Shown piece after piece: positions 5,799-12,408 of a stretch of DNA of 20,117 nt; within the stretch, counting starts at the first letter, position 1, and every line of letters starts with the position of its first letter. A program made the position numbers and the translations under genes. The stretch comes from a virus. The DNA lies in the IMG/VR virus record IMGVR_UViG_3300017732_000096, positions 1 through 20,117 of that record. One strand, written 5' to 3'. The notes beneath the pieces were generated by a model, which was not told the DNA's origin, did not search any database, and was given only the letters and a program-made list of their open reading frames with translations.

Positions 5799-6078
5799 AT
5801 TCAAGAGGGTTGAGGTTGAGTTGCATTGCGGTGTATGGAGTCGTAGAACTAATATCTACCTTATCTCCGTGCTTGGTGGAGTTAATAGGCGCATGATAGC
5901 ATCTCTTCTTTGTACTATAGAATCCCCAGATTGATCGGGGAGGTGTATCAGTATAAGAGAACATACCATGGTTGAGAATCCAAATAGCAAGCATATTTTT
6001 TCTATGCTCTGTAACTTCATATGAGAAACCTTTTGGAGATTGATGTGTGAAATCACGCGGAAGTTCAATCGTTGTCAA
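5776..6078 (-). CDS. Hypothetical phage protein with C-terminal NPLExALY tag (100 aa)
   Basis: The frame is open to 6138, but the likely start is TTG at 6076-6078, just before the stop of the overlapping gene (product LTTIELPRDFTHQSPKG...). The core includes IWGFYSTKKRCYHAPINS and TTPYTAMQLNLNPLEYALY, a set of phrases I associate with a conserved cyanophage family of unknown function. The end NPLEYALYSKS resembles the last residues of the two adenine methyltransferases in this window. The start codon choice is uncertain; the coding call is firm. Confidence 0.7.
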   Translation of the reverse strand: MTTIELPRDFTHQSPKGFSYEVTEHRKNMLAIWILNHGMFSYTDTPPRSIWGFYSTKKRCYHAPINSTKHGDKVDISSTTPYTAMQLNLNPLEYALYSKS

Positions 6079-6241
6079 TAACTGCTCTGAGTCTGTCTGG
6101 TGCGATTCCAATTCCGAGATAACCTTGCAGTTTGGCATTACATTGTTCCTTAGTCAATTTACGATTAGAATTGTCGTCCTCAACAACATCCTCCCACCCG
6201 ACTGTACTCAACTCTTGAATTTTGAAAAGTCTTTCTTCCAT
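6065..6241 (-). CDS. Small phage protein with LTKEQC motif (58 aa)
   Basis: ATG at 6239-6241 is preceded by a good Shine-Dalgarno sequence (GAGGTGA, seven bases between). A GTG three codons upstream is possible but lies inside that site. The product is EERLFKIQELSTVGWEDVVED followed by RKLTKEQCNAKLQGYLG and ends DRLRAVIDND. The 'LTKEQC...L...G..P.RL+A' pattern recurs in small T4-like cyanophage proteins. A strong promoter at 6266-6294 serves it. Function unknown. Confidence 0.75.
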   Translation of the reverse strand: MEERLFKIQELSTVGWEDVVEDDNSNRKLTKEQCNAKLQGYLGIGIAPDRLRAVIDND

Positions 6242-6265
6242 GGGGTTCACCTCAAGTGTGTTACT

Positions 6266-6294
6266 ATTTTACTTTAATTTATACCACATGTCAA
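6266..6294 (-). promoter_or_regulatory. Strong sigma-70-like promoter
   Basis: Minus strand TTGACA (6289-6294), 17-bp spacer, TAAAAT (6266-6271). The predicted start of transcription is about 20 bases upstream of the Shine-Dalgarno/ATG of the 6065-6241 gene. This one lacks the shared cassette upstream box. Confidence 0.7.
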
Positions 6295-6308
6295 TGGAGG
6301 AACTTCAA

Positions 6309-6404
6309 TCATAATCCACTCAGAAGAGAATAGGTTAATCGTGTTCCCCAATTCATAAACCACATAAAGGATGCTATAAAGATTAGTTTGTGTGTGGAAG
6401 TCAT
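6309..6404 (-). CDS. Tiny predicted membrane protein (31 aa)
   Basis: ATG at 6402-6404 overlaps the TGA of the upstream gene in an ATGA junction; stop at 6309-6311. The product has one hydrophobic stretch (LIFIASFMWFMNWG, about residues 7-20) flanked by polar residues. Translational coupling to a well-supported gene and the clear membrane-span composition are the only support. Function unknown. Confidence 0.5.
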   Translation of the reverse strand: MTSTHKLIFIASFMWFMNWGTRLTYSLLSGL

Positions 6405-6559
6405 GCCGGTGTTACACTCCATTCATCTGTCGGAACCATTGTGTTGATGACGTGCTCAACATTTTCGATTCCATAGACCACAACCTGCTGGGTTGAAGTA
6501 TAACCATTTTTCTTCTCACGTTTCCATGAGACAACCCATCGATCACATGATACTTTCAT
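6401..6559 (-). CDS. Small hypothetical phage protein (52 aa)
   Basis: Start chosen at the ATG (6557-6559) that forms an ATGA overlap with the upstream stop, rather than a frame-open ATG 27 bases earlier. The product is CDRWVVSWKREKKNGYTSTQ, then VVVYGIENVEHVINTMVPTDEW. The pattern '+FVVSW+.EKKNGYT.TQ' is familiar from small cyanophage proteins. Predicted small alpha/beta fold. Function unknown. Confidence 0.75.
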   Translation of the reverse strand: MKVSCDRWVVSWKREKKNGYTSTQQVVVYGIENVEHVINTMVPTDEWSVTPA

Positions 6560-6939
6560 CCGTCGCACCATCCCATAACTTCGCAACCTTCATCACTTAA
6601 CATTTCTTCCTTAATACCATTTGCCTTACATACCTCCCAGTCTTCATAAGTGCAATCACGGAGATACTTTCCATCCTTATCATGCACTGAGGCATATTGT
6701 TGAATATAAAAATCCCACTTTAATCCTCTCTCTTTGTATTCAGCATAATACTCATCATCCCAAATATCCCAGTCAATGGGTTCTACATCCATACCCTTCT
6801 CTAATCCATACTTCTCCACACATGCATCAGTCAACCACAAATAACCAGAGTGATTCTGGTCCCAATTGTAATACTCACCATCAACCTCATCCAACATATC
6901 AAGGTCAGATTGGTCCGTGAGATCGTATTCGTGTGTCAT
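6556..6939 (-). CDS. Acidic hypothetical protein (127 aa)
   Basis: ATG at 6937-6939 overlaps the upstream gene's TGA by four bases. The product is very acidic and rich in Trp and Tyr (EYYNWDQNHSGYLWLTD, VEPIDWDIWDDEYYAEY), with four cysteines, three of them near the C-terminus. No known domain is recognised. The composition recalls DNA-mimic or anti-host proteins, but that is only a suggestion. Confidence 0.7.
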   Translation of the reverse strand: MTHEYDLTDQSDLDMLDEVDGEYYNWDQNHSGYLWLTDACVEKYGLEKGMDVEPIDWDIWDDEYYAEYKERGLKWDFYIQQYASVHDKDGKYLRDCTYEDWEVCKANGIKEEMLSDEGCEVMGWCDG

Positions 6940-7136
6940 GAATGGTTCTCCATAAATTCATCAAGAGTGTAACCTTCACCAGTTGATGTTTCTTCAATCA
7001 ATTGTTCGATTGTAAGTTCTTCCATCTCTTTACGATATTCTTCTGGTGTTGGATCTTCTGGGTCATAATCATCATGGCAAAGATAGTCCCACTCTGCCAC
7101 AAGTGCATCAATCAGTTGTTCTTTAGTGTAATTCAT
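6936..7136 (-). CDS. Small acidic hypothetical protein (66 aa)
   Basis: The start is placed at ATG 7134-7136 (MNYTKEQLIDALVAEWDYL), not at frame-open codons up to 7196 that would lie inside the neighbouring gene. Helical and acidic (DDYDPEDPTPEEYRKEMEEL). The opening matches the partial gene at 1-86 (MNYT.+QL.D), hinting at a duplicated family. It overlaps both neighbours (14 bases upstream, 4 downstream). Confidence 0.7.
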   Translation of the reverse strand: MNYTKEQLIDALVAEWDYLCHDDYDPEDPTPEEYRKEMEELTIEQLIEETSTGEGYTLDEFMENHS

Positions 7137-7263
7137 CAAGATGTGCCTGAATAATAGAGTTAATCTCCTCACATTTGAAGGAGGTTTCTTCATCAACTAG
7201 CATAGCATAATCCTCTACTGCCTCCATAATAAGACAGTATTGTTCTTCATTAAATTCTATCAT
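7123..7263 (-). CDS. Tiny acidic hypothetical protein (46 aa)
   Basis: ATG at 7261-7263 in an ATGA overlap with the stop of the 7260-7646 gene; TAA at 7123-7125, 14 bases inside the next gene. The product opens MIEFNEEQYCLIMEAVEDYA and ends IIQAHLDELH. It looks like a single helical hairpin with two cysteines. Coupling on both sides supports it; function unknown. Confidence 0.65.
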   Translation of the reverse strand: MIEFNEEQYCLIMEAVEDYAMLVDEETSFKCEEINSIIQAHLDELH

Positions 7264-7646
7264 GCACCTTGATAGTATGCATTACGATAGAGATATCCAC
7301 CTGCCCAATCACAATTTTCCAACACAAACTCACGTTCTTCGATGATTAGCAGATTGAAACGTACACCTTTTGCTGGTGCTTTGTATGATGCTGCCTTGTA
7401 AACTTCACCGGTCTTCTTATCAATGAAGGCATGAACTGATTCAGTCTGACCATCTACACACTGCATGACTTTGTGATACTTACGACCAGAAATCAGTGCA
7501 TAAGAATAGTTGCGACCATTTGGATGTGAACGTTGATGAGACTGTTGCAGTGCATCACAAAGCATGAGAGCATACTTAGTGACATTCAACTGAATGGTGT
7601 TACGTGCATCCTGTTGAGCAACGTAATCTGTGAAGGTGGCAGTCAT
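7260..7646 (-). CDS. Hypothetical phage protein (128 aa)
   Basis: Start at ATG 7644-7646, about 20 bases downstream of a promoter; the frame is open to 7682 but that part overlaps the promoter. The product starts TATFTDYVAQQDARNTIQLN and contains GRKYHKVMQCVDGQTESVHAFIDK and GEVYKAASYKAPAKG, a beta-hairpin-rich core resembling small phage proteins of unknown role that carry 'HAFID+.tGevyKaaswkaPAKg'. It is the first gene of the 7646-6309 ladder. Confidence 0.75.
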   Translation of the reverse strand: MTATFTDYVAQQDARNTIQLNVTKYALMLCDALQQSHQRSHPNGRNYSYALISGRKYHKVMQCVDGQTESVHAFIDKKTGEVYKAASYKAPAKGVRFNLLIIEEREFVLENCDWAGGYLYRNAYYQGA

Positions 7647-7670
7647 GGGTGGTTTCCCTTGTATGAATGT

Positions 7671-7713
7671 ATTATAGGGCATCCTGAGAGGGTTTCAAGA
7701 TGCCGTGTGACAC
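7671..7713 (-). promoter_or_regulatory. Early promoter cassette
   Basis: Minus strand TTGAAA (7693-7698), 16-bp spacer, consensus TATAAT (7671-7676). Upstream lie GTGTCACA (7706-7713) and a GCCAGTTTAACCGG segment that overlaps the last codons of the upstream gene (ends ...MVPV). The same arrangement occurs at 8404-8446. Confidence 0.75.
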
Positions 7714-7716
7714 CGG

Positions 7717-7965
7717 TTAAACTGGCACCATGGACTTAAAATACAGACCAGCAATCTGCATCATATCAATCAATACCGATTGAATTTTTTCAAGTTCCTC
7801 TGGATCAATTTTAGAATCCCAAAAATCTACAATTTCAAACTCCTCAAAATTTACACTACCATCTTCATACATTGGAGAGTAAAATAATTCACCTTCAGTA
7901 CAAACTGCATAGACTCCACCATGATCTTTGACCGTTGTAAATACACCAGAAAATTGTGGGTTCAT
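7717..7965 (-). CDS. Hypothetical phage protein (82 aa)
   Basis: ATG at 7963-7965 in an ATGA overlap with the upstream stop. The product has a beta-rich N-terminal half (FSGVFTTVKDHGGVYAVCTEG) and an acidic helical C-terminal half ending YFKSMVPV. The last codons GTGCCAGTTTAA form part of the cassette upstream box. In the methyltransferase at 8405 the related segment reads MPVEEV and continues; here a stop follows at once. Function unknown. Confidence 0.7.
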   Translation of the reverse strand: MNPQFSGVFTTVKDHGGVYAVCTEGELFYSPMYEDGSVNFEEFEIVDFWDSKIDPEELEKIQSVLIDMMQIAGLYFKSMVPV

Positions 7966-8108
7966 GATTCGGGGAGAGTTAGTTGTTCAAATTCAAGGTG
8001 ATCGCAGCATGAATCATCATCCTGCAAATCAATCATCTCAGTGTCAGTAAGAGAAGTGAGTTTACCGAAGAGAAAATCGATAAACTCATGGTCTTCTGTG
8101 GTAAACAT
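7962..8108 (-). CDS. Small acidic hypothetical protein (48 aa)
   Basis: ATG at 8106-8108, two bases after the stop of the upstream gene; TGA at 7962-7964. The product reads MFTTEDHEFIDFLFGKLTSL, then TEMIDLQDDDSCCDHLEFE. It has a CC pair and many acids. It is joined by short junctions to both neighbours and shares the promoter at 8404. No function recognised. Confidence 0.65.
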   Translation of the reverse strand: MFTTEDHEFIDFLFGKLTSLTDTEMIDLQDDDSCCDHLEFEQLTLPES

Positions 8109-8110
8109 AA

Positions 8111-8377
8111 TCAGCAACCCATTGGAGTGTACTCGGAACGATCCATTTTGTCGGTGTTGTAGTTAGTAACTGTTGCACCATTGGCAATACGCTCTGCCCA
8201 CTCATTCTTGGCAGTGAGCATGGTCACAGTGCTATAAGATTTTTGACCATTGGCACGGAAAGTGACACGCTTCTGGAAACGCTTAACAACAACCTTCATT
8301 CCTGTGATAGGATCTGCCTCGGCAATGAATGCCTCAGGGAAGAAATCAACGACACAGACGGAGTTTGTAAGTTGCAT
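8111..8377 (-). CDS. Hypothetical phage protein (88 aa)
   Basis: ATG follows the promoter at 8404-8431 by about 27 bases, with a C-rich leader (CCCCACCC) and no Shine-Dalgarno sequence. The product has a beta-rich core (GMKVVVKRFQKRVTFRANGQ) and ends DRSEYTPMGC. Mildly basic, it might bind nucleic acid. Function unknown. Confidence 0.7.
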   Translation of the reverse strand: MQLTNSVCVVDFFPEAFIAEADPITGMKVVVKRFQKRVTFRANGQKSYSTVTMLTAKNEWAERIANGATVTNYNTDKMDRSEYTPMGC

Positions 8378-8403
8378 GGGTGGGGTTGGTTGCTTATGTA
8401 GTT

Positions 8404-8446
8404 ATTATAGGGTATACAGAGCACTTTCCAATGGGTTCTGTGACAC
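8404..8446 (-). promoter_or_regulatory. Early promoter cassette overlapping methyltransferase 3' end
   Basis: Minus strand TTGGAA (8426-8431), 16-bp spacer, TATAAT (8404-8409). The stop codon TAA of the methyltransferase (8405-8407) lies inside the -10 hexamer. GTGTCACA is at 8439-8446 and GCCAGTTGAAGAA just beyond, so the whole cassette is coding sequence for the last 18 or so residues. Confidence 0.75.
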
Positions 8447-9376
8447 TTCTTCAACTGGCATATAGAATTTCCAAAGCAACCACCTGACTTCCATGAAACT
8501 GATCCGTTTTCTGTACTTGCCTGATGCCATGGGAGACTTGAAACTAGTAAGGAAAAAATCCATAGTCTCATCTCTCCATTGGTCTATCATTGCATTGATT
8601 GCGGGTAGATCTGCCTCTTTTACCATTGTTGACTCAATCGGGAAGTGATTTCTGTTAGTATTCTTACACTCACCAGTACTATTCACTAGTGATGGTATGT
8701 CATTGTCCTGTAACATACGGAGATGAATGTTATTCTGTGTATTTGTATCAATTCCATTTACGAGGATGGGTGCTAGGTCGCGTGGGTTGAAGCGCACATG
8801 AAAATCAGTTTTTGTTGGTGTGTTGTCAGATGTGAGCACAATCTCCTCACCATTGACAAATGTTCGTGTGTGTTCTACTCTATGCGGAACAAAATATGCA
8901 ACACCTGCGGGTGCATCAGTATCTGTGAATAGTTGCATATCAAACTTATCCCATGCATACAGTCTATCCTTGAATAATCTTTGGTTCCAGAATGTACTGG
9001 GTATGATTGCAGCGACGTACTCACAGTTATCCAGCATTAATTGTAGTGCATCAAGGTACATGTCTTCATGTATTAGTTGCACTGGTAGTTTCTTACGTGA
9101 TACTACTGTCTTCGCAAGGTATGGTGGGTTAGTGATACACACTCTGTACCCAGTAGGAAACTGTTCAAATGTATTTCTATACTCTATATCAGGATGATTG
9201 GGCTCAATATCATATCCATGCCACTCTGCATTTACATACGAAAAAAGGTGCCCCGCACCTGCAAATGGTTCCAAGATTGTAGTCTTGGGCACCATCTGAT
9301 ACCAGGAACGGAATGCACCGGAGTTGTTGAATGGGTCAGTCGTTGTATAATACTGACCCAGGAGTTGCTTACTCAT
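8405..9376 (-). CDS. N6-adenine DNA methyltransferase, gamma class (323 aa)
   Basis: Motif X GQYYT at 7-11, motif I LEPFAGAGHL at 35-44 (SAM binding), an acidic D56 after the next strand, and catalytic motif IV NPPY at 83-86. This is the X-I-IV order of gamma-class (TaqI-like) adenine methylases. The rest (about 150-310) is probably target recognition. The C-terminus NPLESALYTL is a tag also seen on the 11058-11825 methylase. ATGA overlap with the upstream gene means tight coupling. It could protect phage DNA from host restriction or be the modification half of an R-M pair. Recognition sequence cannot be read. Confidence 0.9.
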   Translation of the reverse strand: MSKQLLGQYYTTTDPFNNSGAFRSWYQMVPKTTILEPFAGAGHLFSYVNAEWHGYDIEPNHPDIEYRNTFEQFPTGYRVCITNPPYLAKTVVSRKKLPVQLIHEDMYLDALQLMLDNCEYVAAIIPSTFWNQRLFKDRLYAWDKFDMQLFTDTDAPAGVAYFVPHRVEHTRTFVNGEEIVLTSDNTPTKTDFHVRFNPRDLAPILVNGIDTNTQNNIHLRMLQDNDIPSLVNSTGECKNTNRNHFPIESTMVKEADLPAINAMIDQWRDETMDFFLTSFKSPMASGKYRKRISFMEVRWLLWKFYMPVEEVSQNPLESALYTL

Positions 9377-10074
9377 TCAATACCAAGACGTTGCTGGAAT
9401 TCTACATGATCAACGACCCAAACTGTGTCAGAGTCGTAGTTAAACTTAAGACGATCAAACTTGTTAGTCAGGTCAGTATCGATGAGGATGACATATACTT
9501 TGCCTTCCTCACCATACTGTTCTGCCCAGTCAGCAAAGTGTGCTGCTTCGTGGAACACATTATCCTGATGTCCACCTTCACCAAAACAAATCTTGGCAAA
9601 GATGTATCCTTCTACATTACCGTTGATCACACCATCGATAGACTTGAGGCACTCAAGTTTATCAAGACCAGACTCTTGGAACTCTGCTTTGTTCAACAGG
9701 CGTCCATCCTTTGTAGGACGAAGATCCTGATTGTTCAGAGATTGTACGTAGATACCATAACCACTAGAGACGCGGTTAATCTGATCAAGAACGTAAGATT
9801 CATCCTTTGAACCTTGACGTGAGGCAAGAATAGCAGTGCCATGAGCAACAGCTAAAGCAAACTCATAGTCTGCTTTACACTTCTCATAGACGTATTCACG
9901 ATTGGTACAAAGAAGTTCAGCAAGACGATCAAGAGACTTGAAGTTAATCAGTTTCTTGAGATCGGTATCACTGATATTTTCTGTATGACAAATACCCTCA
10001 GCAAGAGCAATATTTGTCTCAAATTGGCGTGTGATACGAATTTTTGAAAGATCGGATTTGAACATTACAGTCAT
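9373..10074 (-). CDS. Possible restriction endonuclease partner of the gamma methylase (233 aa)
   Basis: Start set at ATG 10072-10074 (MTVMFKSDLS); the frame runs to 10176, but its first codon is the TTG of a promoter -35. The product is soluble, alpha/beta, with RQGSKDE (86-92), KSIDGVING (144-152) and IFAKICFGEGGHQDNVFHEA (158-177). A 'D-G-x(n)-x-x-K...GGHQDN' layout recalls type II restriction enzymes, though the usual acid before the lysine is replaced by F159. Its four-base overlap with a type-II-like methylase is the other reason. Not proven; it could also be an unrelated early protein. Confidence 0.5.
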   Translation of the reverse strand: MTVMFKSDLSKIRITRQFETNIALAEGICHTENISDTDLKKLINFKSLDRLAELLCTNREYVYEKCKADYEFALAVAHGTAILASRQGSKDESYVLDQINRVSSGYGIYVQSLNNQDLRPTKDGRLLNKAEFQESGLDKLECLKSIDGVINGNVEGYIFAKICFGEGGHQDNVFHEAAHFADWAEQYGEEGKVYVILIDTDLTNKFDRLKFNYDSDTVWVVDHVEFQQRLGIE

Positions 10075-10147
10075 TGGAATGACGCCACCCATGTAGGTGG
10101 GATTATAGAATGTGGAGTCTTTAGGGCACTTCCTCTCCCATGAACCT

Positions 10148-10176
10148 AATATACACGAGTTGGAGGTCTGTGTCAA
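10148..10176 (-). promoter_or_regulatory. Consensus sigma-70 promoter, cassette copy
   Basis: Minus strand TTGACA (10171-10176), 17-bp spacer CAGACCTCCAACTCGTG, TATATT (10148-10153). This is the best version of the element also present at 492-520 and 837-865. It serves the nuclease/methylase pair. The leader to the chosen ATG is about 65 bases. Confidence 0.8.
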
Positions 10177-10186
10177 CCCCCTTGTG

Positions 10187-10522
10187 TCATTTGCCGAACC
10201 GGTTGAACAGGATAGACTCTAACTCATATGCCTCCTTCTCTCTCTGAGTGTCATCAAACTGACCATTTTCATTCTGAACAACATGAACAAGTTCATGCAA
10301 TAGTGTGGTAATGTAATCATTCTCATTCAAATCATTGTGAATCTGAATGAATTGCTCATCACCATTGATTTCAGTAAAACCAAATGCATTGTCATCAGTG
10401 AGATCTGTATGAAATACTTCAACATCACTCTTTACACCATAGAGTGATGTAAAGAACTCAAATACACTTTGAGCAAGATGTGAGTGTGATGATTGTCCGG
10501 AAGTGAAAAGCATTGATGTCAT
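10187..10522 (-). CDS. HExxH metalloprotease-like protein (111 aa)
   Basis: HELVH at 76-80 is a zinc-protease signature, followed by EKEAYELE (95-102), where a glutamate about 20 residues later could be the third ligand (gluzincin-like). At 111 residues it is a minimal, single-domain form without signal peptide or membrane segment, so it acts in the host cytoplasm if active. ATGA overlap with the upstream gene. Small phage proteins of this kind have no established substrate; a non-catalytic role is possible. Confidence 0.75.
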   Translation of the reverse strand: MTSMLFTSGQSSHSHLAQSVFEFFTSLYGVKSDVEVFHTDLTDDNAFGFTEINGDEQFIQIHNDLNENDYITTLLHELVHVVQNENGQFDDTQREKEAYELESILFNRFGK

Positions 10523-10959
10523 ACTGCAAGTGCTCCTTCTGGAATTTCAACCTTTTCAGGGTTATTGTCATTGAACTGGTTCATATCCATGCAAACCCAT
10601 TTGTTATTTACAGTCCAAATGTAAGCATACTCTTCATTGTTTTTCTTGTCAAGATACTCAAACAGGTCATCAAGACGAGGAGGGCAATTCTCACCACGAG
10701 CAGAATAATATTGAGGACCATATTCTTCAACCTCAACATTTTCAATCACATATTTTGCAACTTGCTTACCAGTCCAGCGATCTTTTGTCCAGCAAGATGA
10801 CATATCACCACCATCAATCAGTTCTGCTACTTTCTCCTTTGTATTGTAGTGCGTCTTGAGAATCCGACCCAACCAAGTAGGATAACCATCCCAGTGATGA
10901 TAAACAGAAAGAATGGAGTCATCTGAGAGTTGAATACCAATGCGGGCGCGGGTTGCCAT
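10519..10959 (-). CDS. Conserved phage/bacterial hypothetical protein (146 aa)
   Basis: Opens MATRARIGIQLSDDSILSVY and continues YHHWDGYPTWLGRILKTHY, then LIDGGDMSSCW and EYGPQYYSARGENCPPR. This set of phrases marks a widespread small family in tailed phages whose function is unknown. The family core is complete. It is preceded by an unusually long (about 94 bases) structured leader fed by the promoter at 11060-11088, and is followed by the metalloprotease-like gene in ATGA overlap. Confidence 0.85.
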   Translation of the reverse strand: MATRARIGIQLSDDSILSVYHHWDGYPTWLGRILKTHYNTKEKVAELIDGGDMSSCWTKDRWTGKQVAKYVIENVEVEEYGPQYYSARGENCPPRLDDLFEYLDKKNNEEYAYIWTVNNKWVCMDMNQFNDNNPEKVEIPEGALAV

Positions 10960-10981
10960 GCTAGAAAGAGAATGTGGATGA

Positions 10982-11023
10982 GAGGCGGCAGAGGTTTGTC
11001 TCTGCTCTTATGTGTGTTGCCTC
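10982..11023 (-). other. Structured 5' leader (nested hairpin)
   Basis: In the RNA, GCAGAG (11000-11005) pairs with CTCTGC (10988-10993) around a six-base loop, and GAGGC (11019-11023) can close an outer stem with GCCTC (10982-10986). No T-run follows, so it looks like a regulatory or stabilising leader structure and not a terminator. Confidence 0.5.
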
Positions 11024-11057
11024 TGGGTGTGTCGTGTCGGGTCTCCCCTCCACTTCC

Positions 11058-11825
11058 TTAATATAAGGCATTAGTGAGTGGATTGCAAGGGGTTGACTCC
11101 AGTTCTTCAAGTGGCACAGTGCTGTTCATGCGGTTCTCTGCTATGGCATAATACTTTTCATCACTCTCAATTCCTATGAAATTTCTATCAGTATTGACAC
11201 ATGCAACGCCTGTTGTGCCACTTCCCATGGTATTATCCAGCACTGTCTCACCTTTATGAGTGTATGTTTTAACCAAATACTCCATCAGTGCCACAGGTTT
11301 CTGCGTTGGATGCAAACCCTTCTCTTGCTTGCATTTTAAAATGGTCTTGGGGTAGCGAGACCCCTCAGGATTGTCCCGATGCTTAGATTTTGCTCCTCCA
11401 TAAACTTCGCCTATCTTTGCTGTCTCAGACTTAAACCCACTATATGGAGTTGAATACCACATTTGAGGATTATATGTTGGTTTCTTTCTATAAAATACCA
11501 GGATGTTTTCATGACTCTTAAGAGGCATGACTTTGGCGTTCATGGGATTAGTTCCCTGCGGTTTCTCCCATATCCATTCATACTTCAAATTTTTGATATT
11601 AGATGCTGCCAATATAGTTGTGAAAGGTTGTGCGGCAGTAAATACCATTGCTGCGTTTTCTTTACAGATTCGGTTATATTGATCCCACAACTTATCCAAA
11701 GGGATAATACTATCCCACTTACACGCAGTTGTACCGTAGGGCAAATCTACCAGCAGCATATCAACACTGTTATCTGCAATCGTAGGCAGCAGGTATAAAC
11801 AATCGCCCAGTAGTAAATTCACCAT
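11058..11825 (-). CDS. N6-adenine (or N4-cytosine) DNA methyltransferase, beta class (255 aa)
   Basis: Catalytic motif DLPYGTT (27-33) comes first and SAM-binding motif DNTMGSGTTG (197-206) last, with HPTQKP (172-177) in between: the order of beta-class methylases. D-L-P-Y favours N6-adenine. The C-terminus VPLEELES.. NPLTNALY matches the tag on the gamma methylase and overlaps a promoter. Start ATG 11823-11825 overlaps the upstream nuclease-like gene by seven bases (ATGGTGA), so both are translated together. Likely the modification half of an R-M module; it could also act as an orphan protective methylase. Confidence 0.9.
   Translation of the reverse strand: MVNLLLGDCLYLLPTIADNSVDMLLVDLPYGTTACKWDSIIPLDKLWDQYNRICKENAAMVFTAAQPFTTILAASNIKNLKYEWIWEKPQGTNPMNAKVMPLKSHENILVFYRKKPTYNPQMWYSTPYSGFKSETAKIGEVYGGAKSKHRDNPEGSRYPKTILKCKQEKGLHPTQKPVALMEYLVKTYTHKGETVLDNTMGSGTTGVACVNTDRNFIGIESDEKYYAIAENRMNSTVPLEELESTPCNPLTNALY
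11060..11120 (-). promoter_or_regulatory. Early promoter cassette overlapping methylase 3' end
   Basis: Minus strand TTGCAA (11083-11088), 17-bp spacer, TATATT (11060-11065); the methylase stop TAA (11058-11060) touches the -10. The upstream box GCCACTTGAAGAACTGGAGTC corresponds to the CAGTT..GAACTG segment of other cassettes. It drives the 10959 gene through a long leader. Confidence 0.65.
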
Positions 11826-12382
11826 TCAGCAATATCCTTCACGAAGTCACATTCTAGCAGAGCAGCAACATTTGTGCAAATGTAATCATCATTACCGACT
11901 TTCTTACCACCTTGCTGCACATTGAAATAACACTTATCACTCTTCAAGTGTGCTTCAAAGTCTGCTTTGGTGATAAACACGAAGCGAACATCTTGCTCGT
12001 CAGGATTGATACCACAGAAGATGAGACGCTCCCAATCTTTACCAACAGAGACATGATTGATGATGAACTTATCATCAACTACACCATCTTTTTTATTCCT
12101 AGTGGCAAGAGAAAATTTGATTTCTGTAAGATACCTGCTAGTCATAACTTCCTCCAGATACTCTAGAATCACACGATCATGACCGGCAGTGGAGGTTTTT
12201 GCCCGTTCTACTTTATATTCAAGGAGATTCATATATTTGTGAACAAAACGCTCACCAAATTCACCCTTTTGTTTGGGAGACATGTATACATAACCCTCAA
12301 AATTTGTACCTTCCCAAGGATCTTTCAGATTGTCGTTGATGTATTCACGAAGAGAACCATCAGCAAAGATAGAATCAAACAT
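11819..12382 (-). CDS. PD-(D/E)XK nuclease-like protein, candidate restriction endonuclease (187 aa)
   Basis: Start at ATG 12380-12382, downstream of a promoter; the frame continues upstream to 12430 through the promoter and terminator, which is unlikely to be translated. Order of motifs: a helix with GERF (E44), AGHDR (D69), then TEIKFS (E87, K89), the D...E-x-K core of PD-(D/E)XK nucleases, then WERLIFCGINP (about 117-127), a strand common after the core in type II enzymes. The next gene is a methylase overlapping by seven bases. Together they look like a type II R-M pair. Cleavage specificity is unknown, and a non-restriction nuclease role cannot be excluded. Confidence 0.7.
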   Translation of the reverse strand: MFDSIFADGSLREYINDNLKDPWEGTNFEGYVYMSPKQKGEFGERFVHKYMNLLEYKVERAKTSTAGHDRVILEYLEEVMTSRYLTEIKFSLATRNKKDGVVDDKFIINHVSVGKDWERLIFCGINPDEQDVRFVFITKADFEAHLKSDKCYFNVQQGGKKVGNDDYICTNVAALLECDFVKDIAEW

Positions 12383-12408
12383 GAGTGGGGTGGGTTCTTT
12401 TGATACGT

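Noticed and set aside
10075-10176. N-terminal extension of the nuclease-like protein to 10176
   Set aside because: Its first codon is the TTG of a consensus -35 box, so it lies upstream of transcription.
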